From Symsagittifera roscoffensis (Eukaryota; Xenacoelomorpha; Acoela; Convolutidae), in contig NC_087065.1 of the NCBI RefSeq assembly GCF_963678635.1, positions 51,158,452 to 51,222,451 on the forward strand: a stretch of 64,000 nt of DNA, read 5' to 3'. The translations under genes and the position numbers were made by a program. Position 1 is the stretch's first letter. The number at the start of each line of letters is the position of its first letter. Below are positions 33,833-46,200 of the stretch, piece by piece. Under the pieces are notes generated by a model that saw nothing but the letters and a program-made list of their open reading frames with translations, had not been told where the DNA came from and ran no database searches.

Positions 33833-33930
33833 CTCTTTTCCCATTTTCTAGTTTCCCGCCACCGTCTGAACCTAATTTTAACAATGGTTCATGGAAATTT
33901 GCATGAAAGAAATTATGCAAACATGTTCCA
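33833..33930 (+). mobile_element. MITE family 1 fragment
   Basis: It starts CTCTTTTCCCATTTTC and keeps the GGAAATTTGCATGAAAG landmark. It is truncated about 65 bp before the exon at 33995. Confidence 0.4.
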
Positions 33931-33994
33931 ATTTCAACACAACTTATAAAGTGGCCAAAACTGATATTTGCTTTGTTATTTTCTTACAAATTAG

Positions 33995-34253
33995 ACACGT
34001 ACACAGACGCTGCTGCTGATGAGTACGAAGAAGAAGGAGGAGAAGAAATTGGGAGACGAGGACGGCAGGAGGGAGTGGTGGATGAGTGTCGCGGGAAGAG
34101 TTTTGCGATTAGTGGGAGTGATGGCGGACTCATTGGAGGAGACCCTCTTGACAGACCCCCCGCTTCTTTCCTGTCTCAGATTTCGGACAGGGACAAAGCG
34201 AGAGTGGAGAAGATCCTCAAGTCTAATGCGGATGATCCCTTACCGCCAGCAAG
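33995..34253 (+). CDS. Exon 1 visible of the five-exon gene
   Basis: The acceptor is TTTTCTTACAAATTAG ending at 33994 and the donor AAG|GTTTGT falls at 34253/34254. The frame reads TYTDAAADEYEEEGGEE and ends LPPA plus two bases of the next codon. Other frames are open but lack sense. Confidence 0.65.
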
Positions 34254-37200
34254 GTTTGTCCATTTTAGAGCTCTCTAAACCCCCCCCCCCCCCACCCCCC
34301 ACGCGCGCCAGCTGCAATTCTTTGTTATGAAAAAAAAACATTAAAGTCTTGCAAACGTATCACATTTTGGCTCTCCTACCATCCGCCGAACTTTTTACAC
34401 CTTCGAATACTTTGACGAACGTTTTGGAGGCTTAAGAGGCTTGCGCTACGCGCTTATTAGAACTTATCAACTGCGTGCATCAATTATCCCAAAGTGATTT
34501 CCTACAGGAGCTTTGATTTCTAAGGCATCAATATATCTTTCAGATGCTACAAAGCTTCCGTCACTAGAAACTATACTTAAAAAAGGATTAAATCGATTGA
34601 TGGAAAAACCACACAGGCAAAACTATTTCATTACATTTTTTGAAAGTCTGAACACTTAGATTGGCTAAACACAACTAACTCACCTAAATACAGCCTCAAC
34701 ACTGTCAGACACAACAGAGTTTCTTGGCAAACTCCACGTTCTAGATTTGTTCGAATTCTCAAAAAGCTTCAGTAATAGTTATTTTACTACTGTTTGATGA
34801 AAACATGCTTAAAAAATTGTGTGTAATTTTTTTTTAATTTTGAGAAGTTTGGAAAGGGTTCGATTTCCAAAAAAGTACTATTAGAAAACCAGCCCACTCG
34901 TCTGCGGACTTGAACAAAATCTGTGGGAGGGGGGACTTTCAATTTAAGTTTTTGGATCTTGAAAATTTACCTTCTAGACCTGGTTGAAAAAGGTAGAAGA
35001 AATGTGGTAAAATGAGGTAAATTTATTGCCTTCGGAAAAACCAAGTTTTCGAAGTTTTGAACAATTTTTGAGATTTTGGTTTCAAGTGAGAAAACAGAAT
35101 TTATGAAACTTACTTGCTTAAGCGGCTGCGCCCAAACTTCCACAAAAAGTATCAGCCCTCTAAAGAAACAAATACTTGACTTTTTGACCGTTTGTTGGAA
35201 GTTTAGTTTTTTTTCAAATTTTAGATTTTGGGTTCATTGGAGCTAACACCTAGTGGACAGCTCCCCTGCAATAGCAGCAACGACTAAAGTTTTTGAACAA
35301 AGAAAGTTATCATCCTTGGAAAAGCCATATTTCAAGACTTTTCATAAAAACTACATTGCTGAAGTTGAGTTTTTGGGTTCAATCGAAAAAATAGGTTGTA
35401 TGAAGCTCACTAGCTTGAAGGCTGAGATCAGGTTCGTTTTCAAAAAAAATGCCCTCTGAAAAGTCATATTTTTTTACTTGACCATTTTATAATTTTTTTG
35501 TTAAAATTTATTTACCAAAAATCTTACATTTTGGGTTCAATGGATAAAACAGTTTGCGGGCAGCTCCCTGCAATCAGCGGCAAAGCCTAATTTTTGTTAT
35601 AAAGAAAGTTATCGTCATCGGAAGAGTCATTTAGGTGACTTTAAATGAAAACTGCTCTACAAAAGTGAATTAAGGGTTCAATCTCAAAATTAGGTTGCTT
35701 GAAGCACCCCTGCATAAAAAAACTGATGATTCTCGGAACAAATAAATTTTTGATTACTTGCAGTTTCATTTCGATTTTTCTTGGAAAAAATCTTCCCGAA
35801 TTGATGGAAATTTCTTTTTTGTCGTTCCAATTATCTGTTTGTTCTAAAAAATAATATTAAAAGTATGTAATTGGGCGTTTTTTTGAGACGCCTTATTTAA
35901 AGTTTTTGTTTTTCTCAAAATTTTCAATTCTTCTCATCAATTACACCTTCAATCTCAAAAAAACCCAACGTAAAACCAGCCTGCTTGTCTATGTTTTTGA
36001 ATAAACGCTTAATCTGTGGCGTGTAATTTTTATCCATTTTTTCAAGTCTCCTCCCAAATATGAGGTATTATTTTCAATAAATAGGAAAAATTGAGGGATT
36101 TACACCTGCATAAGCGGCTACAACCAAACTTTTGTTTTTGAAAAGTGATGGCATTTGGGAAAAAAAACAAATATTCAAATTTTAGAAAGTTTTTCCAACT
36201 TTTTTTTGATTTTTCTCGAAAACTAATCTCAAAATAATGAGCTTTAGGCTCAATCGAACTATAATGTTTTAAATAGCTCAGCTGCCGAAAAGTTTACGTC
36301 CTATTTTGGCCGAAAAAAAAATTTTGGTTCTTGAAAACTCTAAATAGTGATGTTTCGACCATTGTTCATTTTTTTAAAACTTTTTTTGGAAACTAACGGT
36401 CGAAACATCACTATTTAGAATTTTCAAGAGCCAAAACTTCGTCGGATTAAGGTTTGGCTGTTCAACTTTTCGGCAGACGGCATTAAAACAAAAATTTTAG
36501 AGATTCTATAAGTACAAGAGATTCTATAAAACATTTTAACGTTTGTTCTATCAATGCTCTTGTACTTATAGAAGCTCTAAAAAATTTGTTTTATTGCCGT
36601 CTGCTGAAGAGTTGAACCTAACGAAATTTAGACAAAAATTAGACCAAACAGACGAAATTTAGACCGGAAGCTCTCGCTACTTTTTTGGTTCTCAGCCGAA
36701 ACGTCAAGGGTCCGAAGTCCGCAAAATTTTGTCAAAAGCGACGTGAGATCAATCATCAACCTTGCTCAAATCTAAAGCATCTGCTACACGATAAGCGACG
36801 AAGACGGGAACTTTCTACTCATATAACCTACTGAATCACCGCTGTCTATCAAACCATTTGAGGGTGTTAAAACCTCAATTGTTAATGCTTCACGAAAACG
36901 AAAAGCAACGAAAGCGGCATATAATTCATCTTAGGAATGAATATTGTTGTCACATGCGCAACAGTTGCTTTGCGAAAGAAAAAAAGTCATATCCTCTTTA
37001 GTGTTTACAGCGCCAGCTTGAAAAATCCACAGTAACTTTTGGGCGGAGTCACTAAGCAAATGTAACTCATTATCTTAACCCGAAAATTGAAATAGTTCCA
37101 TGAAACGGCGATATGTTTCAGTGTAGGTAACCCTGATTGCCATCTGAGAAGTATGTCTCTACTTTGTGGTTCTCAGGTAGTGTCCTTAGAAATTAAAGCG

Positions 37201-40200
37201 ATATCACGGTCTACGATTCAGTTGGTCCGATCGTGTTGAACACGGACGATAGAAAGCTTAGAACGAAAACTTGCATGACGTTTCATTTGAGCTCAAGATC
37301 GACACCGCATCTTTCGATGAGTCTTTCGCGTGGTCCCACTTCAATTCTCAAGAGTTCTTTTTATAGCGGGTTTCAGTGTTTCAGCTAGCTCAGGAACTTT
37401 ATTTACAGGCTTATTAAGCTCTAAATTACCTAGTTTAAATATGAAAACCATGTCTCGACTCAGCTTTTTTAGGCTCTCGAAGGAATCATGATAGTGGTTC
37501 ATGTAAATTTTTCGCTTTACTACAACAGCCGCTTCCGGAAACATGTTCTGATGACTTTGCAGCTTGTTTTAAGGCAAATTTAGCGCTGGTTGTTGAATCG
37601 CGGGCGCCAATGATATGCCATGAGGACTGGAGTACTTTCACATCCGATGAAAAAATTTCCCACAACAAAAACGAACAGAAAGCTGATCACATGGCATGAC
37701 AACTAGTTCAATATAGCAATCTAAATTTGTCTTACTCAATTCAAATTCAAGCTCAACTAATTGCACATTGATGAGATTGGAAAAAATCGATATCCACTTT
37801 TTGATTTCCAAAATTATAGGAAGACCATGATGGAAGCAAACCGTTCGGAGTTTAATTTTTAAAAGCTTTTTTGTTTTTGAGCTGAAGATACTTTCAATAT
37901 TGGTTGCAAACAAAATTTTTTAATATATCTTTTTCAATGCTTGTTTGTTTTTTAGTCAAGTTAATTCAGAATAACCCAGATTAAAGTAGATCTCCTAACT
38001 CAATTGGTTTCCCTTACGTTTTTAGAGCTTTTGAGACTATGAAACAAGAGCAAGGTTAAAACCAGTGTTACACTAAGTTATTGCAAGAACTATCCACGCA
38101 ATGAGATGGTGTAATCTTCTGTAGTTACTCAATGTGATAAAAAATCTCAATATGATAAACAAGCAGCTACGCCCTTGTTTTTTTATAAATTTTTGTCGAA
38201 AGACTGTAGTGAACTTATGAGCAGTCAAAGAGTTCAGCTTTTGATTATATCTAGAAGTGTGTTTTCTTTTCTTGAAAAATACCGCTCAATTTCCTAGGTA
38301 TCATGTTCCAGTGAAAGATGATGGTGCAAATATTTTCGCAGCATAAAACGGTATACCTTGGATTTTGTAGAAAAGCCGGTGTTGCCTTGTAAGAATTCCA
38401 CATTTTGAAAACTTTATCCTTTTTTCGAAAACTTTTTAAATTTTTCCTGCCAAATCTAACCCCCATAAGTTCAACTGAAAGAAGGGGTTGCAAGAATATT
38501 TCCCATATCAGCGGCTTTGGAAACAGTATAGTTTTGGGTAAAGCTCAACTTTTAAAATTTTAAAAAGCATTTTTTGCTGCATCAGTGCAACATATTCTGA
38601 AAGCTATCAAACAGATATGTCCAGCTTTAGCTAGACCAATGGTTAAAATTAGCTGACCGTCGAAGTATGGAGAATTGCATCATTCTTGCCGTAAAGGTTT
38701 ATTCGAGCCCACTTTTGTTCAAAAAAGACACTTTCTAACCGAGTGTTGGCTATGTTTTATACTGTTCCACTAGCATTGGGGATGACGACAGCAACTTCTG
38801 CACCACATCAATGAGCTCCAGAGGTCAGCCACAAACTCCTCTTTCAGTTCGTGGCTTCCAGTCCATCCCTCTCCAGCCCTCGACCATCCACAGGAACGGG
38901 AGTCTGCCTCTCGGATTGAATGCGCGGGATGCTAGCTTCGGTGACGTCAACAGGGGAATAAGTAGTGAGAGGAGTGGCGACCAGAGTTCCATGTCGGATC
39001 GGAACAAACTGCTGCTGCGGAAGGGGTCACTGCAGAATTGCAGCAGCCTGGCAAGAATCGGAATCGAAGCTGCAAACAGCTCAACATCATCCAGAAGCAA
39101 ATCAGGGGTGGAAAAACTGCCCACGGGAAACCACCCGGTGAGCAAGCAATTGATTTGGCAGATGTAGACAAATTGAAATTCTGAAGCATTAAATTCTTAT
39201 CATAGCTGTATGGTTATATTTAATAAGAGTCTAAAAAACAGTTGTAATCATACTTTGAGTATTTTTAAAGGATTTTCTGTAAGAGGGTCGGGGGGCTAAT
39301 TTTTTCAAACTATTTTTGGTCGACTGGTTTTTACGACAATCGATTTTTTTTATGCGAAATTTCCGTAATTACTAAAAACCTAAGTTTTTACTTTTTGCCA
39401 GACACCTAACTTTTTGCTACATTTTTTTGCATCAATAAAAAAGTCTCGAAAGAGCCATTTGTGGGCTTTTTTAGAGGTTTAGATATAAAATGGTCCTATT
39501 GTCTGAATCAGTTACGAGTTACTGTCTCAATCATTTTAGTAACCTCTCGAATCCACCTCTGAATCAAACCTCTTAACTTCACCCACTTTGTGTGAACTTC
39601 AGAACTCAAACAACAAGAAAATTAGAAAGGGAGTTTCCAGGGTGTGAACAAAATAAAAAGCTATTCCTAATTTAGGCATTAAATTAAAATTGCATTGTAG
39701 TCATCTGCAAGACTCCAAGGCTCAAAAATTCCAGTGAAACGATCTTCCTCTCTGAAAAAAAGCCGACAAAGGGTTCCGTCGAACAAAGAAGTTGAGACTC
39801 CAAAAGGATCCAAGTGTGGCAGCGAACGGAGTCGCGCAAGCCAGCTGCCAGTAGCCGGAAGTCGGAGTTCTGGGAAAGCCTGCAGTGTACTCGGGGCTAA
39901 AAATGACAGTAAGAGTCAGTCGATTTGTAACTCGGTAGTGGGCGCCGAGAGACGAGCGGCCTTTTCGTGTTCGGAAGAGAGCGAAGTGAGCGTGCAGTCG
40001 CTGCTCGACCAATCAGAATTCAGCTTACTAACTAGTTCGCCCGAAGCCAAGATGCCAATTGGATACGCTGTAAGAGATTCGACTACCCCACGGCCATTGA
40101 ATTATACGCTTTACAGCGGAAAAGGCAAAAAAAACATTACGTGCGGCAAGGAAAGTTATCCTTAAGATGTGAGCATTCCGGTTTTGAACAACAAGGGCCA

Positions 40201-43200
40201 TTTATAGTCAATTTATGGAAGATTTTGATCAAAAGTCAAGTTTTTTCGCAAGCACGCTTCAAGTTTAGTTAATAATGGCGACCAAGGTGCTTTTAGATAA
40301 CTATAGGAACAGCAAAAACCGGATATTAAAAATAAGTAAGTTAGTAGCTAAGGGTGGTCGATGTTCGAGTAGTGAAAAATAACTTGGGCTATTTCTTTCA
40401 TTTAAATAGTGGGTTTGAGCTAAACTACTTTTAAATTTTTTGAGCTCGCTTTGCGTGTTTTCAGGACCAGCAGCACAACAGAAGCAGACTGTCTAAGAGT
40501 CTGATAGGAAAGAGCATAGACGACAAGTTCAGTAGTCTACTCGATGTCGTCATCCGGAACTGCGACGACATCAAGGCTCTCTACAGGGCCAACTCGGGAG
40601 AGAGAGTGAACAACAACAACACCAACATTAACAACAACCTAACAAATGGCAGGTCCAACTCACAGAACAGAAAGAGGGTGCCACGAGGAGGGGCCGGCAG
40701 CAACATTACAGGTATGACAGATATTACACTATAGAGCCCAGTCGGTGAGAGTTCGTTTAGTCAGCCATAGTTACCCTGGTTGACGTCCATAGAAGAAAAA
40801 TGCTTATCATACAGTTTCATATATGAAGTCTATGGAAAAAATGCTTATCATAGAAAATTCATACAACAATTAAAAAGTGTTTTAAAAATTTTTAATGGTT
40901 ATTTTCGGTCTAATTGCCTCTTTTGAAGCTTTCTGGTCATTTAAAAAATGATTTCAAATTTTTTATTTTAATATAATCTTATCATGCAATTTTCATGTAT
41001 GAATATGATAAAATAGTCATTTTGTCATAGAAAAAATAAAATTTTCAAAAATCACCAAAAACTTGTCTGAGTAACTTTAAATAGATTTAATTAAGTATAT
41101 CTATGATAGAGGGCATATTGACAATCAAAACATAATTTTAATTTCGGTCAGAAAAATGCTCATCATAAAGTTTTTATATATGAAAATTGTATGATATGCA
41201 TTTTTTTCATAAACAAAAATAAAAATTTGAGGTAGAAAATTTGTAATCCCTTTTTTGGCTGCAAATTTGCATTTGTGCTAAAATGTAAATTTTACGAAAA
41301 AAAAATGCATGCAAAATTTGACATTTTGTGTTTATAACGTAGTCCAGGATGAGTTTCTCACCCAAAAAACCAGAAATTTACATGAAAATGTTTTTTTTGT
41401 GAACACGATTATTATCTTTTGTTTCATTTGCTAAGATGAAATTAAATTTGTAAAAAAAACAGGCCTTTTTTCTCAACCATCATAATTTTCAATCTAAAAA
41501 TTATCTAGCCATATTCAAAAATTATTTTTTGGTATAGATTTCCATTTGAAAATTTTTAATTACCCTTCATGGCTAGAACTACCAAATGCAGTTTATCTGC
41601 GTGGTAACTGCCAGTTAAACTCTGGGTTTTCTCATGACAAAAAATCCTTGGCTAGTGTTTCGGTTGAAACACGAAATTTCGAACGAAAATTTTTTTAGTT
41701 TTGGTTTATTTAAAAAATGCTTGTCATACACTTTCATAGTATGGAAAAAATGCTTATCATACAGTTTCATAGTATGGAAAAAATGCTACTCATACAATTT
41801 CATATATGAAAAAAAGCTTACTTTGCTATTTTCATACATACACCTTTACTCTATGAAATTAAATGAAAGAGTATGATAAGCATTTTTTCATAATGAAAAT
41901 TGTATGATAAGCATTTTTTGTCAACCCGGGTAGGTTAGGTAGTTCAGCCTAGTAGTTTAATTTTCGCCTCGTTGTTCTACTAGTTTCGTTGAGCAATCCG
42001 GACTAAGTATATGTTAACTTACTGAAGCGAGGCTGATGTTGACCCGTCTAAGAAAACGCGTGTGGGAAGTTAGAAGGACTCATTTCTGAGAAATAAGAGT
42101 CGATTTCTGAGAAAATTGTCAATTTTTTAGTTCACAAATATTTCCATAATGGCACAATTATGGAACAATATGGATCCATCGGCCATACATATTGGCCATA
42201 GTTTTTCAAGGCTCCTTCCATAATTGTTAGCGTATGATATGGCCATTAGTGCCATGTACAATGTACAATTATTGTTTTACAACCCTGTGTTGACGTCATA
42301 TTGACAAGCGAGTAAAGAAATGGAACGTAACGGCGACGCAATGATGAAAGGTGCGCAGCTAGTTTAGCAGCAGAGTGAGCAAAAGTTTGAATACAATTGG
42401 TCCCCAAGTCATCACGGAAAAATGGGCCCAATGATGCCCAAATAGGTGCCCAGTTAGAAAAATGGGCTCAACACTCCCCTCCAGGGTTGAACTCCACACG
42501 ACAAAAATGCTGGTCAAAGATTTTCACAAATGGAGCTAATGAAAAAACGTTTGTCATACAGTTTCATACTATGAAAATTGTACAAATATCATTTTTCAAA
42601 AAAAGTTTTCTACGTTAACAAAAAATTTTTAGCTAAAACTGAGGTTGCTCAAAACTGATAGGTTTTCAAACTAGTTTGGAGACAAAAAATCCAGAATATA
42701 AATGACAAAATTTTTCATTGAAATTGCTTGTCATACAATTTCATACTATGAGAATTGAGCATTTAAAAAAAATCAAAAACCGAGGAAAAATTTTGAGATC
42801 TTTTTTATTCGCAAAAAAATTGCTAGACACAAATAACAAATTTCAAAAAAGTTTGCTTGCAAATTTGGAATTCTTGTTTATAACGTAGTCCAATCACAGT
42901 CTTTTTGAACAAAAATGACAACACTTGGCATGTTTTTTGTTTGAAAACAGTTTTTTTTGTTATAAAGTAAGATAAATTTCATCTGTCAAAAAAACAGGCC
43001 GGAATTTGCAAAAACTCAAATTTTTTTTTCATAAAAAAATTTTGTCGGCCATGCGAAACAAGTTTCAATTTTTTTGATATAAAAATGTTAGCAGTTATTC
43101 AGGAACATCAAAGTTGCGCAGAACAAATGTAAAGTGAGCAACAAGTACCCCTAAAGTGGAAAAAATTGATTATAAAGTGGAAAAAATCGATCAGTCCGCG

Positions 43201-46200
43201 ACATAAGTTTTGAGACAAACTTCAAACCTTAATAATTTCTCTTCTAAACAGTTTTAAAATTCCAAATTTTAATTCAAAAAGCATCATGCAGTTGCCTATC
43301 GTGCGTCAGAAATTCGCGGTGAAAAAAGGTTTCGTTCACACGTCGCGAGTGAAAAATCAAAATGTGTTTGAATTTTATCTCTTCAAAATTGTGTTTAAAG
43401 ACGTGAAACTAAAAGTCAAACTTTTTTATGACATCCGGGCTTAAAGAAACTGCATGTCTCCAACAAGCCTCAGGGTTGTTGGCTAAATGTTCTCGAGCAA
43501 CAGAATACCGAATAATTTTGGCAAATAAGAAAGGGGAATCAGTGCAAGATAAGAAAAAACAAAGCCGTCCAGCGAAATTAACAAGAGTTGATAGGCGGAG
43601 CCTGACGTAGCCATCAATAACTACCCATCTTTTGTAGCTGAAGAAGCAGCGAATATTTTAGAAAGAAGAAGAAGTGTCAAAATTTCTTCCAGAACAGTTC
43701 AGAGGCATTCGAAGAAAACCGGGTTTGACAAAATCAAGCGCCAAAGTTAGCCATTTTTGACAGAAGAACATATGAAAAAACTAGTTGAATTCTGCTAAGA
43801 AAAACGCAAACTTTTGTTTGATAACGTCTTTATTCCAGACGAGTGTCTCTTCTACCCGCACCATAGCACTCAAAAATCCTGGAGAAAACGAGAAATGTGG
43901 ATCAAAAAACCAGTCCCGTAGTTTTCTGTCAATTTCACAAAAGAATGGTGTCAGGACCAAAAAGTAGTTATAATGCAATGGCCTGCAAACTCCCCCGATC
44001 TTTCACCAGTTGAAAATTTTTAGAAGTACATGAAAGATATTTTAGAGAAGAAGGTCCCAGCAACAAAACAACAACTCAAAACGGAAATCCAGGCAGCTGC
44101 TGGTCGGATGAAACGAAAAACACTAGTCGGTTTGGTGAAATCTCTGCACAAATGATTCGAGCTCTGTGTAACCTCAGCTCAGGCAGGAGGTGACAAAAAA
44201 GACTATTACAACAATCCGTTGCTTTGATGTAATGTTTGTCAATCCCCGTACCAAAATTCATGCTTCTAGTGTTAATAGTTTCCGAGAAAATATGGTTTTA
44301 AATACACTGTTTTGTCCAAAACGTATGTCGCGGAGTATAATAGATAAGAAAATGGTTTTGTTGTTTCGAAAAATGTTAATTTTACAATAAATTATTTTTT
44401 GATTATAATCAATTTTTTTCACTTTTGTGGAAACTGACTATGAAGCTCAATTATAATCGATTTTTATTCATGGAACTCAGTGCGGCAAGATTAGGAGTTA
44501 ATCCCCAGAATAACTCGACGGCATTTGTGTTATAAATTTTTAGATGCTTGGAAACGAAAGGAAACAGAAGTGCTATGCAGCGAAAAAATGATACCCGCCA
44601 AAAATCAATAATGGCCGCTAAAGAAACTTATTTAACCATTTTAAAACCTGAGTGCTTCAACCGCGTAGGGAAAATTTTTTGTTTTGTAATGCCTCATACC
44701 GCTGTAATTTCCTAGCCATTCTTACAAACTACTGAGAGCCTCCAATTTGTCTGATCCAAAAGTTCCCTAGCGCAGTCTTTGGAAGGCTCATTCATCATCA
44801 GCCGAAGATCATCGCAGTGGTTTTTGGCTCGTCTGAACATGATGTACTTTGCACCTAAGCCCGAGTTGAGATGATCAAACTTTCTATTGACCGAATGGGT
44901 CGATCGATGTGTGGATTATCGACCCAAGTTTTGACTTTAAAAAAATCTGGCAAGTGCAGTTTTGCGACTGAAGTTCCGCGTCGAGAAGCAGTTTTAGGTC
45001 GAGCACGTCGAAACAGCCGATTTTGGTCGAGAGAGTCGAAACTTAAGTCGAGCACAGTCGAAACATACTCTATTTAATTAGTGAAGTGAAAGTCGAAACA
45101 TAGTGTCGATTATAAACAGAAATGGAACCGTGTCTGAATTTGAGGCCCGGGCCCGGTTGGAGAACAAAATTTCCAAGCCCGTTCTTAGTGAAAACATTAA
45201 CTTCCAAACAAAAATTAAGCGAAATTCAAATATGAAAATTAAAAAATCAAAATTTAATATCTCCATTGTCTGCAGCAAACCCTAGCAGATCGATTTGGCT
45301 GATTTTTGCCCCAGAAAGGAGGACATGCTTGGCTGTCCGCATTTCAAGGTTCCCTGGACATACATCTTGTTTTTGAGGGTCACTACGAAGTCAAAAATGT
45401 ACCTTCAATCAAGGGTTCGCAGGACATACGCATTGTTTCTGAGAATAATTACGAAGTCCTTTATGCAAGGGTTTCCAGGACAAACACATTGTTTTTGAAA
45501 AGGGGTCGTCGGATTCAGCTAGGAAAGGTTCAATTCTAAATTGACTTTTGTATTCAGCGCCGGAAAGATAACAATAGCAATCATTCGAGTCGAGCTACAG
45601 CCCTGAAAGTTGTAAAAGTATTCAAAGTTTTTAAACTAGTAGCCGATGCTCTTTTCCGCTTTACCCGCAACTTTTCAATTTCTCCATTTTTTTAATTGTC
45701 TTTCGTGTTATTATGGCGTGATTTATGATGTAATTTATGAAGACACTTATGTTCACAGTAGTTAGTATGTTCTCCATGCAAAACTCCATTACATTTTGAC
45801 AACGTAAAGTTAATTTCTCAAAACTGAAAGTCAAATGTGATGTAAAGGGGCGCTAGCTGGGCACTTACACATCGAAACCGACTGAAAAATTTGAAAGGTT
45901 GAGACATTTTTGCTTTCAGGAGTTCGCAATAATAGAGCCAAGTCGTGTCCCCGAGGAGTTCGCAACCACCACCCGCCCATGGACCGGCCACTCGGGAGTG
46001 AAACAAGCGGCGGTTTCACAAACAGTTTCACTAACGAGAAGAGTTCGTCTAGCGGCGGCCGAAGCTACATGAATGGTGGGAACTACTACTCAATAAACGG
46101 CTCGTACAACAACTCGCTTCGCCACTACCCCAGGGCCCAACTGAACCCCAGACTGAAGAACCCTCCGATGCGGTTCGGAAACGAGGACAAAACTGTGTTC

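Larger units (their letters stand above)
34254..38773 (+). other. Intron of about 4.5 kb
   Basis: It contains a C-run at about 34278-34300, a tandem duplication at 35220-35710, and foldbacks at 36321-36438 and 36461-36614. No other gene was found in it. Confidence 0.6.
40712..45919 (+). other. Intron of about 5.2 kb holding several transposons
   Basis: It contains a CCCGGG-TIR element (40774-41930), a partial one (42474-43120), a Tc1 remnant (43152-44490), GTCGAA words (44870-45115), a short tandem repeat (45340-45515) and a reversed family 1 MITE (45648-45850). Confidence 0.65.

Noticed and set aside
33662-33844. Minus-strand protein of consecutive isoleucines
   Set aside because: It is the translation of an ATT/ATG microsatellite.
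34019-34330. Alternative frame over the 33995-34253 exon
   Set aside because: The chosen frame is the only one that joins in phase with the next exon; the alternative runs into the C-run of the intron.
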